NCBI GenBank assembly: GCA_002421605.1
Contig: DISJ01000001.1
Span: 62,001-126,000 of the forward strand
Direction of reading: 5' to 3'
Source of the DNA: Rhodobacteraceae bacterium UBA6213
Lineage (GTDB): Bacteria > Pseudomonadota > Alphaproteobacteria > Rhodobacterales > Rhodobacteraceae
DNA length: 64,000 nt
The position numbers and the translations under genes are program-made. Of this stretch, positions 27,228 through 35,150 are shown in pieces. Each line of letters opens with the position of its first letter. Positions within the stretch are counted from its first letter, which is position 1. A model generated the notes under the pieces. That model was not told the DNA's origin, searched no databases, and was given only the letters and a program-made list of their open reading frames with translations.

Positions 27228-27475
27228 GCGGTAGGCACATCTTGTGGAATGGCGCGCCAGTGCCCTTTCGGGCGGGTGAAACCGTGGCTTCGGCGCTGAC
27301 GCGCGCTGGTGTCCTGTGTTTTGGCCAAGCACCGCAGGGGCAGGCACGCGCATTGTTTTGCGGGATTGGCCAGTGCCAGAATTGCCTCGTGCGCTTTGAT
27401 GGTCGGCTGACTGAAGCCTGCCTGCTGCCCTGCCACGACGGCATGGCACTTGCTGAACGCGAGGTGCAGCAATGA
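27224..27475 (+). CDS. small [2Fe-2S] subunit, HcnA/OoxC-like
   Basis: 83 residues. The cluster ligands are in FCGIGQCQNCLV (C-x4-C-x2-C) plus a later Cys in EACLLPCHDG, the plant-type ferredoxin pattern of the small gamma subunits of HcnABC-type oxidases. The N-terminus (ILWNGAPVPFRAGETVASAL) is the beta-grasp start of such domains. It would relay electrons within the complex. Both ends overlap neighbours by ATGA, so stoichiometric co-translation is likely. The gene is easily missed because of its size. Confidence 0.85.
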   Translation: MSGRHILWNGAPVPFRAGETVASALTRAGVLCFGQAPQGQARALFCGIGQCQNCLVRFDGRLTEACLLPCHDGMALAEREVQQ

Positions 27476-28758
27476 GCGGCGCGCGCGTTCTGGTGGTTGG
27501 GGCGGGGCTAGCGGGGCTGGCTGCTGCGGTGGAACTGGCGCGCGCCGGGATCGCGGTACTGGTCGTCGATCAGGCGATGCGGCCGGGTGGCGCGGTGCAT
27601 CGCCAGCCCTTGCCGGGGGGGCGATCGCTCGCCAGCCCCGCGCAGGCGCGGCGCTGGCGCGCGCTTATGAGCGAAGTTGAGGCGCAGCGCGAACGCATCG
27701 AATTCGCCTGCGAAACCCGCTTCGGCGGCATCGACCACAGCGGCGCGGTGTTGCTGACTGGCGCAGCCCCGGCACTGTTTCGCCCGCGCGCACTGGTCTT
27801 GGCGGTGGGCGCGCGCGAAGCCGTGCAGCCGCGCCCTGGCTGGACGCTGCCCGGAGTGACGACCGCAGGCGCGCTGCAAACGCTGCTCAAAACCACAGGT
27901 ACACCGCCACAGGGTCGGGTGCTGCTGGCAGGCTCGGGCCCCTTGCTGCTGGCCTTGGGTGCAGAACTGGTGCGCACCGGACGACCGCCGCTGGCGATCA
28001 TCGAGGCGGGGCAACCGTTTTCGCACCCCGCACCGTCGCTGCGCCTGCCGGTCAGCTACATGGTCGAGGCTGCGCGTCATCTGGCGCGGCTTGTGGCGGC
28101 GCGGGTGCCGATTCTGACCGGCGCGCATCTGCGGCGCATTGCACCAGACGCCGGCGCGCTGATGGGCGAGGTCGACACCCGGCATGGTCCGCGCCGCTTT
28201 TTGGCCGACCATATCGGCTTGCACGATGGTATTCGCCCCAACGACGCGGGTTTGACTGACTGTGCGGCACTTCCGGTGCTGCGCTTGGGCGATTGCCGCG
28301 AAGCACTTGGCGCCGCCGCCGCACTGGCCGATGGCCGCGCGCGCGGGCGGGCCTTGGCCGCGCAGTTGACCGGCACCACCCCGCCAACCGCCACATCCGC
28401 GTTGGCGCGCGAAGCCGCAGCGCAGGCACGGCTTGCGCGCATCTACGCGCATGACGGCGCCGCGCAGCTAACCGATTTGCCCGACGACACCGTAATCTGC
28501 CGCTGCGAGGCGCGCACGCTTGCCGACCTCAAAGCGCTTGGCCCCGCCCCCTCAACCCGCCAACTGCGCCTTGACGGGCGTTTCGGCATGGGCGCCTGCC
28601 AAGGTCGTTTTTGCGCCGAGTGGGTGGCGCGGATCGTTGCAAGCGACTTTGGCGATACACCCCGGCCGGTCCTTGGCCAGCCACGCTGGCCTGCCCGACC
28701 CATCTCGGTGGCCGATCTGCTCGCCGCACCCAATCTGACCTCAGGAGAGACCGAATGA
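27472..28758 (+). CDS. FAD/BFD-type [2Fe-2S] subunit, HcnB/OoxA-like
   Basis: 428 residues. N-terminal dinucleotide loop VVGAGLAGLAAAVELA, a second pyridine-nucleotide-type loop (VLLAGSGPLLLALGAEL), and a C-terminal BFD-like [2Fe-2S] domain with VICRCEARTLADLK and later GMGACQGRFC, giving the four cysteines. This is the alpha subunit of the three-part oxidase. Family members link substrate oxidation to the respiratory chain rather than to soluble NAD(P). The domain order is intact. It overlaps both neighbours by four bases. Confidence 0.82.
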   Translation: MSGARVLVVGAGLAGLAAAVELARAGIAVLVVDQAMRPGGAVHRQPLPGGRSLASPAQARRWRALMSEVEAQRERIEFACETRFGGIDHSGAVLLTGAAPALFRPRALVLAVGAREAVQPRPGWTLPGVTTAGALQTLLKTTGTPPQGRVLLAGSGPLLLALGAELVRTGRPPLAIIEAGQPFSHPAPSLRLPVSYMVEAARHLARLVAARVPILTGAHLRRIAPDAGALMGEVDTRHGPRRFLADHIGLHDGIRPNDAGLTDCAALPVLRLGDCREALGAAAALADGRARGRALAAQLTGTTPPTATSALAREAAAQARLARIYAHDGAAQLTDLPDDTVICRCEARTLADLKALGPAPSTRQLRLDGRFGMGACQGRFCAEWVARIVASDFGDTPRPVLGQPRWPARPISVADLLAAPNLTSGETE

Positions 28759-30155
28759 CCCTTGCCATCCCCGCCGCGCGCAGCCCGCGCGCCGCCCGTT
28801 TTGCCGTGACCAACCCGTTCAGCGGCGCAATGCTGGCCGAGTTGCCCGAGGCGGATGAGGGCGAGGTGCTGGCGGTTGTCGCCCGCGCCCGCAGCGCCGC
28901 AGCTGCTTTTCGCACCTCTACCCCGCACGAGCGGCGCGCGCTGCTGAACCGCCTTGCCGATCTGATCAAACGCGACGGCGAAGTGCTGGCGCAGATAATC
29001 AGCGCAGAAGTGGGCAAAACCATCACCGAAGCCCGCGGCGAAGTGCGCCGCGCCCAGAACACGCTGCGACTTTCAGGTGATGCCGCAACCTTCCTTGACG
29101 GCGAAGTGCTGCACTGCGCGGTGGTGGCTGGCGGGAAAGACCGACAGGCGGTGGTGACCTATGTGCCAACCGGCGTCGTCGCTGCGATCACGCCCTTCAA
29201 CTATCCGCTGAACCTGCTTTGCCACAAACTTGGCCCTGCAATCGCTGCGGGAAACGCGGTGGTGGCCAAGCCATCGCCTAAGGCGCCGCTGGCCGCTGAC
29301 CATCTGGTGAAGCTGACGCGCGAGGCGGGCTTTCCAACCGATCTGGTGCAGATCGTGCATGGCGGTGCGGCACCTGCACTGGCGCTGGCGCGTGCGCCGA
29401 TCGATCTGCTCAGCTTCACCGGGGGGCCTGCGGCCGGGCTTGCGCTAAAACGCGCGAGCGGGCTGGTGCGCTGCTTGATGGAACTGGGTGGCAACGACCC
29501 GCTGATCGTGCTGCCCGACGCCGACCTTGCCGCCGCCGCCGCCACCGCCATCGGCCACCGTTTTGAAATCGCGGGGCAAAGCTGCGCTGCGGTGAAAAAG
29601 CTTTATGTTCATGGCGCTGTAGCAGATGCCTTTGTCGAGCAGTTGCTGGCGCTGGTGGCAGATCATCGCTACGGCGACCCGGCACGCGAAGACACGCAGA
29701 TGGGCACACTGATCGACATGGCCGCCTCCACGGACCTTGCCGCAAGGCTGGGCGAAGCGCAGGCGGGGGGCGCGCGGCTGCTGGCCGGGGGCACGGCGCA
29801 GGGCACGTTGTTCGCACCGACCGTGATTGAAAGCGTGCCGCAAACCGCGCGGCTTTGGGCCAGTGAAACCTTCGGCCCGGTGCTTGCACTGCGCCGCTTT
29901 GACAGCCTCGATGCAGTCATTGCCGAGGTGAACGGCACCGAATTCGGTCTGCAAGCCGGGATCTTTACCAACGATCACGCTGCGATCCGCCAGGTGACGC
30001 GCGAATTGCAGGTGGGCGGCGTGATGGTCAACGAAGGCCCTGATTTTCGCGCTGAACACGTGCCGTTTGGCGGCATCAAAGGCTCGGGCCTTGGGCGCGA
30101 GGGCGTGCGCATTGCGCTGCGCGAAATGAGCGAGACGCGGGTGGTGATCGACTAA
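28755..30155 (+). CDS. aldehyde dehydrogenase family protein (NAD(P)-dependent)
   Basis: 466 residues. Cofactor-site segment ITPFNYPLNLLCHKLGPA, general base ELGGNDP, nucleophile AGQSCAAVKK, and C-terminal FGPVLAL and KGSGLGREGV are all in order. The sequence style is that of the lactaldehyde / glyceraldehyde-3-phosphate / phosphonoacetaldehyde group. As last gene of the oxidase operon, coupled by ATGA, it probably oxidises an aldehyde produced by the pathway. If the lysine-6-dehydrogenase-like enzyme makes allysine, its product would be 2-aminoadipate; this is inference. Confidence 0.88.
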   Translation: MTLAIPAARSPRAARFAVTNPFSGAMLAELPEADEGEVLAVVARARSAAAAFRTSTPHERRALLNRLADLIKRDGEVLAQIISAEVGKTITEARGEVRRAQNTLRLSGDAATFLDGEVLHCAVVAGGKDRQAVVTYVPTGVVAAITPFNYPLNLLCHKLGPAIAAGNAVVAKPSPKAPLAADHLVKLTREAGFPTDLVQIVHGGAAPALALARAPIDLLSFTGGPAAGLALKRASGLVRCLMELGGNDPLIVLPDADLAAAAATAIGHRFEIAGQSCAAVKKLYVHGAVADAFVEQLLALVADHRYGDPAREDTQMGTLIDMAASTDLAARLGEAQAGGARLLAGGTAQGTLFAPTVIESVPQTARLWASETFGPVLALRRFDSLDAVIAEVNGTEFGLQAGIFTNDHAAIRQVTRELQVGGVMVNEGPDFRAEHVPFGGIKGSGLGREGVRIALREMSETRVVID

Positions 30156-30165
30156 GCCCCAAGAT

Positions 30166-30189
30166 GCGCGCGCCGGGTCAGGCGCGCGC
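30166..30189. terminator. bidirectional hairpin between convergent genes
   Basis: Nine-base perfect arms GCGCGCGCC / GGCGCGCGC with a six-base loop; the loop holds the dusA stop codon. It lies just past the aldehyde dehydrogenase stop and can serve both convergent units. No clear T tract on either side. Confidence 0.55.
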
Positions 30190-31197
30190 CACCTCGGCAA
30201 GTGCGGCATCATACAGCGCAAGCCCAGCGCCCGGGACACTGGCCCCCTCGCTGAGCGCGCGGCGCCAGCCACGCGCGCCGGGGCGGCCATGGAACAGGCC
30301 AAGCATATGGCGGCTGATCTGGTGCAGCCTGCCGCCCTCTGCCAGATGCGCCGCAATCGGCGCGCGCATCGCCTCGGCCACCGCGAACGGGTCTGCTGGG
30401 CCGGGCAGGCCAAACAACCGCGCATCGACCTGCCCAAGGATGTTCCACGGTTCATGATAGGCCGCGCGGCCCACCATCACGCCGTCAAGGCCTTCGGCCA
30501 ATAGCGCCTCGGCGGCAGCAAAGCTTGTCACACCGCCGTTGATCGAAATGTGCAGCGCCGGGTAGGCGCGTTTCATTTCCCGCACCAGCGCATAATCGAG
30601 CGGCGGCACATCGCGGTTTTCCTTGGGCGAAAGGCCCTGCAACCACGCCTTGCGCGCGTGGATGGTAAAGCGGCGCACCCCGGCTGCCGCGACGGTTTCC
30701 AGAAACGCGGGCAGCACCTCAGCCGGGTTCTGCTCATCGACCCCGATCCGGCATTTCACCGTGATCTCATGCCCCGCCCCCTCGGCCATCGCGGCCACGC
30801 AGTCGGCCACCAGCCCCGGTGTTTTCATCAAGACCGCGCCAAACGCGCCCGATTGCACCCGGTCTGACGGGCAGCCGCAGTTCAGGTTGATCTCGCTGTA
30901 CCCCCAGGCTGCAGCAATCCGCGCGGCCTCGCGCAGCTCTGCCGGGTCTGATCCGCCCAATTGCAACGCAACAGGGTGCTCAACCGGGTCGAAATCAAGC
31001 AACCACGCGCGGTTTCCGTGCAGCACGGCGGGGGCGGTGACCATTTCGGTGTAAAGCAGCGCACCACGGCTGATTTCGCGGTGAAAGCGGCGGCAAAGCC
31101 GATCGGTCCAATCCATCATAGGTGCCACCGACAGCCGCGCGGCGGCGCGGGCTATGGCGGGCTGAAAGGGCAAGCGATCAGGCAAGGCGGGCTCCAT
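30178..31197 (-). CDS. dusA: tRNA-dihydrouridine synthase A
   Basis: 339 residues. It reduces uridine in the tRNA D-loop (U20/U20a for DusA) using FMN and NADPH. Key blocks are LSVAPMMDWTDRLCRRFHR, ALQLGGSDP, INLNCGCPSDRVQ with the catalytic Cys, the phosphate-binding HARKAWLQGLSPKENR and INGGVTS / GVMVGRAAY. Start is uncertain: neither this ATG nor one 13 codons earlier (31236) has a good ribosome site; the shorter form fits family length. Divergent from selD. Confidence 0.92.
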   Translation of the reverse strand: MEPALPDRLPFQPAIARAAARLSVAPMMDWTDRLCRRFHREISRGALLYTEMVTAPAVLHGNRAWLLDFDPVEHPVALQLGGSDPAELREAARIAAAWGYSEINLNCGCPSDRVQSGAFGAVLMKTPGLVADCVAAMAEGAGHEITVKCRIGVDEQNPAEVLPAFLETVAAAGVRRFTIHARKAWLQGLSPKENRDVPPLDYALVREMKRAYPALHISINGGVTSFAAAEALLAEGLDGVMVGRAAYHEPWNILGQVDARLFGLPGPADPFAVAEAMRAPIAAHLAEGGRLHQISRHMLGLFHGRPGARGWRRALSEGASVPGAGLALYDAALAEVARA

Positions 31198-31350
31198 CAA
31201 GGGGGCAAGGTGCTGCCCCGGCACGCCCCTTAGCATGGTTGCGCGCGCGACGAAACTGCGCCAACGCAGGGTGCGCGCCGCGCCGCGCGCACTGGCCCCG
31301 ATACCGCCGCAGCGCTATAGGGGGGCGACTCGCAACACCGGAGACAGCTG

Positions 31351-32391
31351 ATGACAATCCGCCTGACAACCCTTGCCCACGGCGGCGGCTGCGGCTGCAA
31401 GGTTTCGCCCGCACTTCTGGACGAAATCCTTTCGGGCCTTCCGGCACATTTCCGCGACCCGGCCATGCTGGTCGGCATCGAAACCAAGGACGACGCCATC
31501 GTTTACCGCATTGACGATGAACACGCTTTGGTCGCCACCACCGATTTCTTCATGCCGGTGGTTGATGACGCCTATGATTTCGGCGCCATAGCTGCTTGCA
31601 ACGCGCTTTCCGATATCTACGCGGTTGGCGGCAAGCCGCTGTTCGCGCTGGCGTTGGCGGGTATGCCGATCGGCGTGCTTGGCGTTGATACGATCCGCTC
31701 GATCATGGCGGGTGGGGCCGATATGGCGGCGCAGGCGGGTATTCTGATCGGCGGCGGCCATTCGATCGACGCGCCAGAGCCGATCTATGGGCTGGCGGTG
31801 ATTGGCATGGTCCACCCCGACCGCGTCAAGCGCAATTGCACAGCGCGGGCGGGCGATGTGCTGGTGCTGGGCAAGGCGCTTGGCGTCGGCGTTCTTAGCC
31901 ACGCGCTAAAGGCCGAGGGGCTTTCAGACGCCGACTATGCAGAGCTGCGCGCTACCACAACCAAGCTCAATTCCATCGGTGCCGACCTTGGCGCGATCGA
32001 GGCGGTGCATGCGCTGACCGATGTTACCGGCTTTGGCCTGCTTGGCCATCTGCGCGAAGTCTGCGAAGGCTCGCACCTTGGCGCGCGTGTGCGGCTGGCC
32101 GATGTGCCACTGCTGGGTGCCGCCGTGGCCTATGCGCAGGCTGGTCACAACACCGGCGCTGGCACCCGCAACCGCGGCGCGCACGAAGCGCATGTCACCC
32201 TGCCCGAGGGTCTGCCCGATTGGCACCGCAACCTGCTGTTTGATCCGCAAACCTCGGGCGGGCTGCTGGTTTCCGTGGCGCCCGAAGCGGCGGTCGAAGT
32301 GCTGGCGATGTTCCATGCGCAGGGCTACGAGCGCGCGGCGATCATCGGGCAGATGGTCGAGGGCACGGGACAGGTGACGGTCGAAGGCTGA
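31351..32391 (+). CDS. selD: selenide, water dikinase (selenophosphate synthetase)
   Basis: 346 residues. It makes selenophosphate from selenide and ATP for selenocysteine or 2-selenouridine. The N-terminal glycine-rich loop is HGGGCGCK, with C14 at the place of E. coli Cys17 and K17 at Lys20; so it is the Cys, not the selenocysteine, version. ATP-binding blocks TTDFFMPVVDD, GGHSIDAPEPIYGLAV, and DVTGFGLLGHL follow, then DPQTSGGLL. No selA, selB or mnmH gene is in the window. It ends eight bases from the convergent ABC gene. Confidence 0.97.
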   Translation: MTIRLTTLAHGGGCGCKVSPALLDEILSGLPAHFRDPAMLVGIETKDDAIVYRIDDEHALVATTDFFMPVVDDAYDFGAIAACNALSDIYAVGGKPLFALALAGMPIGVLGVDTIRSIMAGGADMAAQAGILIGGGHSIDAPEPIYGLAVIGMVHPDRVKRNCTARAGDVLVLGKALGVGVLSHALKAEGLSDADYAELRATTTKLNSIGADLGAIEAVHALTDVTGFGLLGHLREVCEGSHLGARVRLADVPLLGAAVAYAQAGHNTGAGTRNRGAHEAHVTLPEGLPDWHRNLLFDPQTSGGLLVSVAPEAAVEVLAMFHAQGYERAAIIGQMVEGTGQVTVEG

Positions 32392-32398
32392 GAGCGGG

Positions 32399-33142
32399 TT
32401 AAAGCTCTAGCAACGCGAGGGGCTGAAACACCGGCCCTTCCAGCGTTTCGGCAAAATGTGCGCGGATGTGAAAGACCTCGGCCAAAAGCGCCGGTGTCAG
32501 CACATCCAGCGGCGCGCCATCGGCCACCAGACGCCCTTTGGAAAGCACCAAGAGCCGTGTGCAGTGCCGCGCGGCCAGCCCCAGATCGTGCAGCGATGCC
32601 ACCACCGCGCCACCCGCGGCGGCAAGCCCCGCAAAAACCTGCATCGTGGCAATCTGCGCGGCCGGGTCCAGCCCGGCGGTGGGCTCGTCTGCCAAAAGCA
32701 GGGGTGCCTCTTGCGCCAGTGCGCGCGCGATCAGAACGCGGGCCTGCTCGCCCCCTGAAAGCGCCGTGGCGGCGCGGTGGCGCAGCGCAAGCAAGCCCAT
32801 CCGTTCCAACGCCCGCTCCACCGCCTCGCTGCTGCCCTCGGGCCCGTGCGGCAGGCGGCCCAGCCGCACCACCGCCTCCACCGACATGCCCCAGGCGATT
32901 TCGCGCGCTTGCGGCAACCAGGCGGCGGCCAGCGCCCGCTGATGCGGTGCCATCTCGTCAAGCGATGATTGGCCGCCATGCGTCAACAACCCCAGCATCG
33001 CGCGCAGCGCCGTGGTCTTGCCCGCACCGTTCGGGCCGATAAGGCCGATCACCTCGCCCGCCCGTACCGTGGCGCTTAGCCCCGCCAGCACCACCGCGCC
33101 GCCACGCTGAACGCCAAGATCGTGTACCTGCAACAGCGTCAT
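32399..33142 (-). CDS. cobalamin/iron-complex ABC transporter, ATP-binding protein
   Basis: 247 residues of the FepC/BtuD/HmuV group. Walker A GPNGAGKTT, signature LSGGEQAR, Walker B LLADEPTAGLD and H-loop ASLHDLG are intact. Its ATG overlaps the permease stop (ATGA). Because the operon starts behind a cobalamin riboswitch with a BtuB-like receptor, the transported compound is most likely vitamin B12 or a related corrinoid; sequence of the ATPase alone would not tell B12 from heme or siderophore. Confidence 0.9.
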   Translation of the reverse strand: MTLLQVHDLGVQRGGAVVLAGLSATVRAGEVIGLIGPNGAGKTTALRAMLGLLTHGGQSSLDEMAPHQRALAAAWLPQAREIAWGMSVEAVVRLGRLPHGPEGSSEAVERALERMGLLALRHRAATALSGGEQARVLIARALAQEAPLLLADEPTAGLDPAAQIATMQVFAGLAAAGGAVVASLHDLGLAARHCTRLLVLSKGRLVADGAPLDVLTPALLAEVFHIRAHFAETLEGPVFQPLALLEL

Positions 33143-34143
33143 GCGCCACCTTCTTTCGCCTGCTGGCGGATCATCCGCAAAAGGAACGGCGCGCCGACAA
33201 GCGCCGTCAGCACGCCAAGCTTCAGGTCACGCTCGGGCACGATCAGGCGCGTTGCGATGTCGGCGGCAAGCAGCATCGCCGCACCGCCAAGCGCCGATGC
33301 GGGCAACAGCCGCGATGGCCGCGCGCCTACCGCGCGGCGCAAAAGATGCGGCACCACCAACCCCACAAACCCCACCGCGCCTGTGACCGCAGTCGCGGCC
33401 CCCACCATCATGGCGCTACCCACCACCACACCCAGTCGCAGGCGCGCTAATGACACTCCAAGGCTTGCGGCGGCGTCTTCGCCCAGCGTCAGCGCGTCAA
33501 GCCCGCGCCCCTGCGCCAGTAGCAGCGCCCCACCAGCCAGCACAAACGGCGCCGCCAGCGTCACATGCAGCATCGAACGATCGGCCAGCGAGCCCATCAG
33601 CCAGAACACGATCTCGGCTGCGGCATAGGGGCTGGGCGCCAGATTGAGCACCAGCGCGGTCAACGCCCCGGCCAACGCGGAAAGCGCCACCCCCGCAAGG
33701 ATCAACGTCAACGCCCGCGCTTCACGCCCTGCCAGCGCCATCACCAGCGCCACCGCCACCCCGGCCCCCATAAGCGCCGCCAAGGGCAACGCCAGCGCAA
33801 AGGCCGCATAGGCACCGGTGTGAATGGCAATCACCGCGCCCAGCGCCGCTGACCCGGAAGTGCCGATCAGCCCCGGCTCGGCCAGCGGGTTGCGCAGAAA
33901 ACCCTGCATCGCCGCCCCGGCCAGCCCCAGCGCGCCACCGACCAAGACACCAAGCAACGCTCGCGGCAGGCGGATTTCACGCAGCACCATCCCGGCGACA
34001 CCTTCGCCCGAAGTCAGCGCAGAAAGGCTTTCGCGCAGGCCAAGGTTGCTGCTACCGATCAGCAGAGAGGCGCAAAAAAGCGCCACAACCAACGCCGCAA
34101 GCAACCCTAGGATCATGCGGTAATTCATTGAATATAATTCCAT
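33139..34143 (-). CDS. btuC: FecCD-family ABC permease (probable BtuC)
   Basis: 334 residues with about ten membrane helices, normal for FecCD permeases. Recognisable blocks are LPRALLGVLVGGALGLAGAAMQGFLRNPLAEPGLIG near the N-terminus and FVGLVVPHLLRRAVG in the second half. An alternative ATG lies five codons downstream; neither has a strong ribosome site, so the exact start is open. It would form the inner-membrane channel with the BtuD-like ATPase. The gap of about 150 bases to the upstream binding-protein gene is AT-rich and could hold a second promoter. Confidence 0.9.
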   Translation of the reverse strand: MELYSMNYRMILGLLAALVVALFCASLLIGSSNLGLRESLSALTSGEGVAGMVLREIRLPRALLGVLVGGALGLAGAAMQGFLRNPLAEPGLIGTSGSAALGAVIAIHTGAYAAFALALPLAALMGAGVAVALVMALAGREARALTLILAGVALSALAGALTALVLNLAPSPYAAAEIVFWLMGSLADRSMLHVTLAAPFVLAGGALLLAQGRGLDALTLGEDAAASLGVSLARLRLGVVVGSAMMVGAATAVTGAVGFVGLVVPHLLRRAVGARPSRLLPASALGGAAMLLAADIATRLIVPERDLKLGVLTALVGAPFLLRMIRQQAKEGGA

Positions 34144-34294
34144 TTATGGATCAGTCGGCGCATCTTGAGAGTGCGTGCACCAAATCGCCAAATTTGCGCG
34201 AATTTCAGTGCGTAACCAACTGTTTCATATCGCATTTCAGTCATCACTTGCCGCCGACCCGTCGGCACACCCGGCTGCAATGTCACACCGCATC

Positions 34295-35107
34295 TCATTG
34301 CTGCGCCTCTGATTTTTCCGCGTCGATCTGGCGCCCGATTGCGGCCAGCTCGGCCACTGCCTCCAGCATTGCCGGGGCGGCGCAGACCCAGCGCGCATCA
34401 TGCAAGGTGCGCTCGACCCGAAACCCCGCCAAGGCCGGATGCGCTAGGATCTCTTGGGCGCGGCTGGCACCCGGCGCGCCGACGATCACCAGATCGGGGG
34501 CCAGCGCCAAAAGCCGCTCCAGATCAAGCCGCCCGCCCCAGTCCAGCCCCGGCCCCGCGACGATGTTTTCAAACCCCGCCAGCGCCAGAATCTGACCCTC
34601 CAGCGTGGCGGGCCCATAGCCGTAGCCGCCCGCCCCCCAGACCGCGGCGCGCGGCGGATGGGTGGGAAGATCGATTGCGGCAAGGGTCGCGTCGAACTCT
34701 GCCAGCAATTCCGCCGCGCGCGCCTCGCGCCCCAGCACCGCGCCCATCCGAGTAATCTTGGCGCGGATGTCTTGCACCGAAACGCCGGGCGAAAACTGCT
34801 CGACGCGCAGGCCCAGCCGCTCCAGCATCGCTAACGTGCCGGGGTTCGACCAGACATCGGCCAGCACCAGATCGGGGCGGCGCGTAAAGATGTCTTCGGC
34901 CCCACCTGTGGTCTGCGCGATACCCTCGGCGAGCGGCGCGAGGGCCGACATTTCGGGGTCCGTGGCCAGCGGCGAGAGCGCCGCGATCTGGTCGCGATCC
35001 GCGATCAGCAACAGCAATTGATCGGCACAAAGGTTCATCGACACCACGCGCGCAGGGGCATCGGCACGGGCCGCCGATGCCCCCGCCGCCACGCAAGCCG
35101 CAAGCAT
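34295..35107 (-). CDS. btuF: periplasmic cobalamin-binding protein (BtuF-like)
   Basis: 270 residues. Short signal peptide (about 1-17, ending ARADA), then RVVSMNLCADQLLLLIADRDQIAALSP, the standard opening of class III (BtuF/FhuD-like) binding proteins; RPDLVLADVWSNPGTL and APDLVIVGAPGASRAQEILAHPAL are the other lobe motifs. It delivers corrinoid from the periplasm to the BtuC-like permease. It follows btuB after a 43-base gap occupied by a strong hairpin. Confidence 0.87.
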   Translation of the reverse strand: MLAACVAAGASAARADAPARVVSMNLCADQLLLLIADRDQIAALSPLATDPEMSALAPLAEGIAQTTGGAEDIFTRRPDLVLADVWSNPGTLAMLERLGLRVEQFSPGVSVQDIRAKITRMGAVLGREARAAELLAEFDATLAAIDLPTHPPRAAVWGAGGYGYGPATLEGQILALAGFENIVAGPGLDWGGRLDLERLLALAPDLVIVGAPGASRAQEILAHPALAGFRVERTLHDARWVCAAPAMLEAVAELAAIGRQIDAEKSEAQQ

Positions 35108-35135
35108 CAGCCCCCGCGCAACGGTGCGGGGGCTG
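35108..35135 (-). terminator. intergenic hairpin between btuB and btuF
   Basis: Ten-base perfect arms CAGCCCCCGC / GCGGGGGCTG with an eight-base loop fill the btuB-btuF gap and end directly before the btuF ATG. It may reduce read-through or protect the btuB message; no T tract is present. Confidence 0.55.
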
Positions 35136-35150
35136 ACGTGCCGCGTTAGC

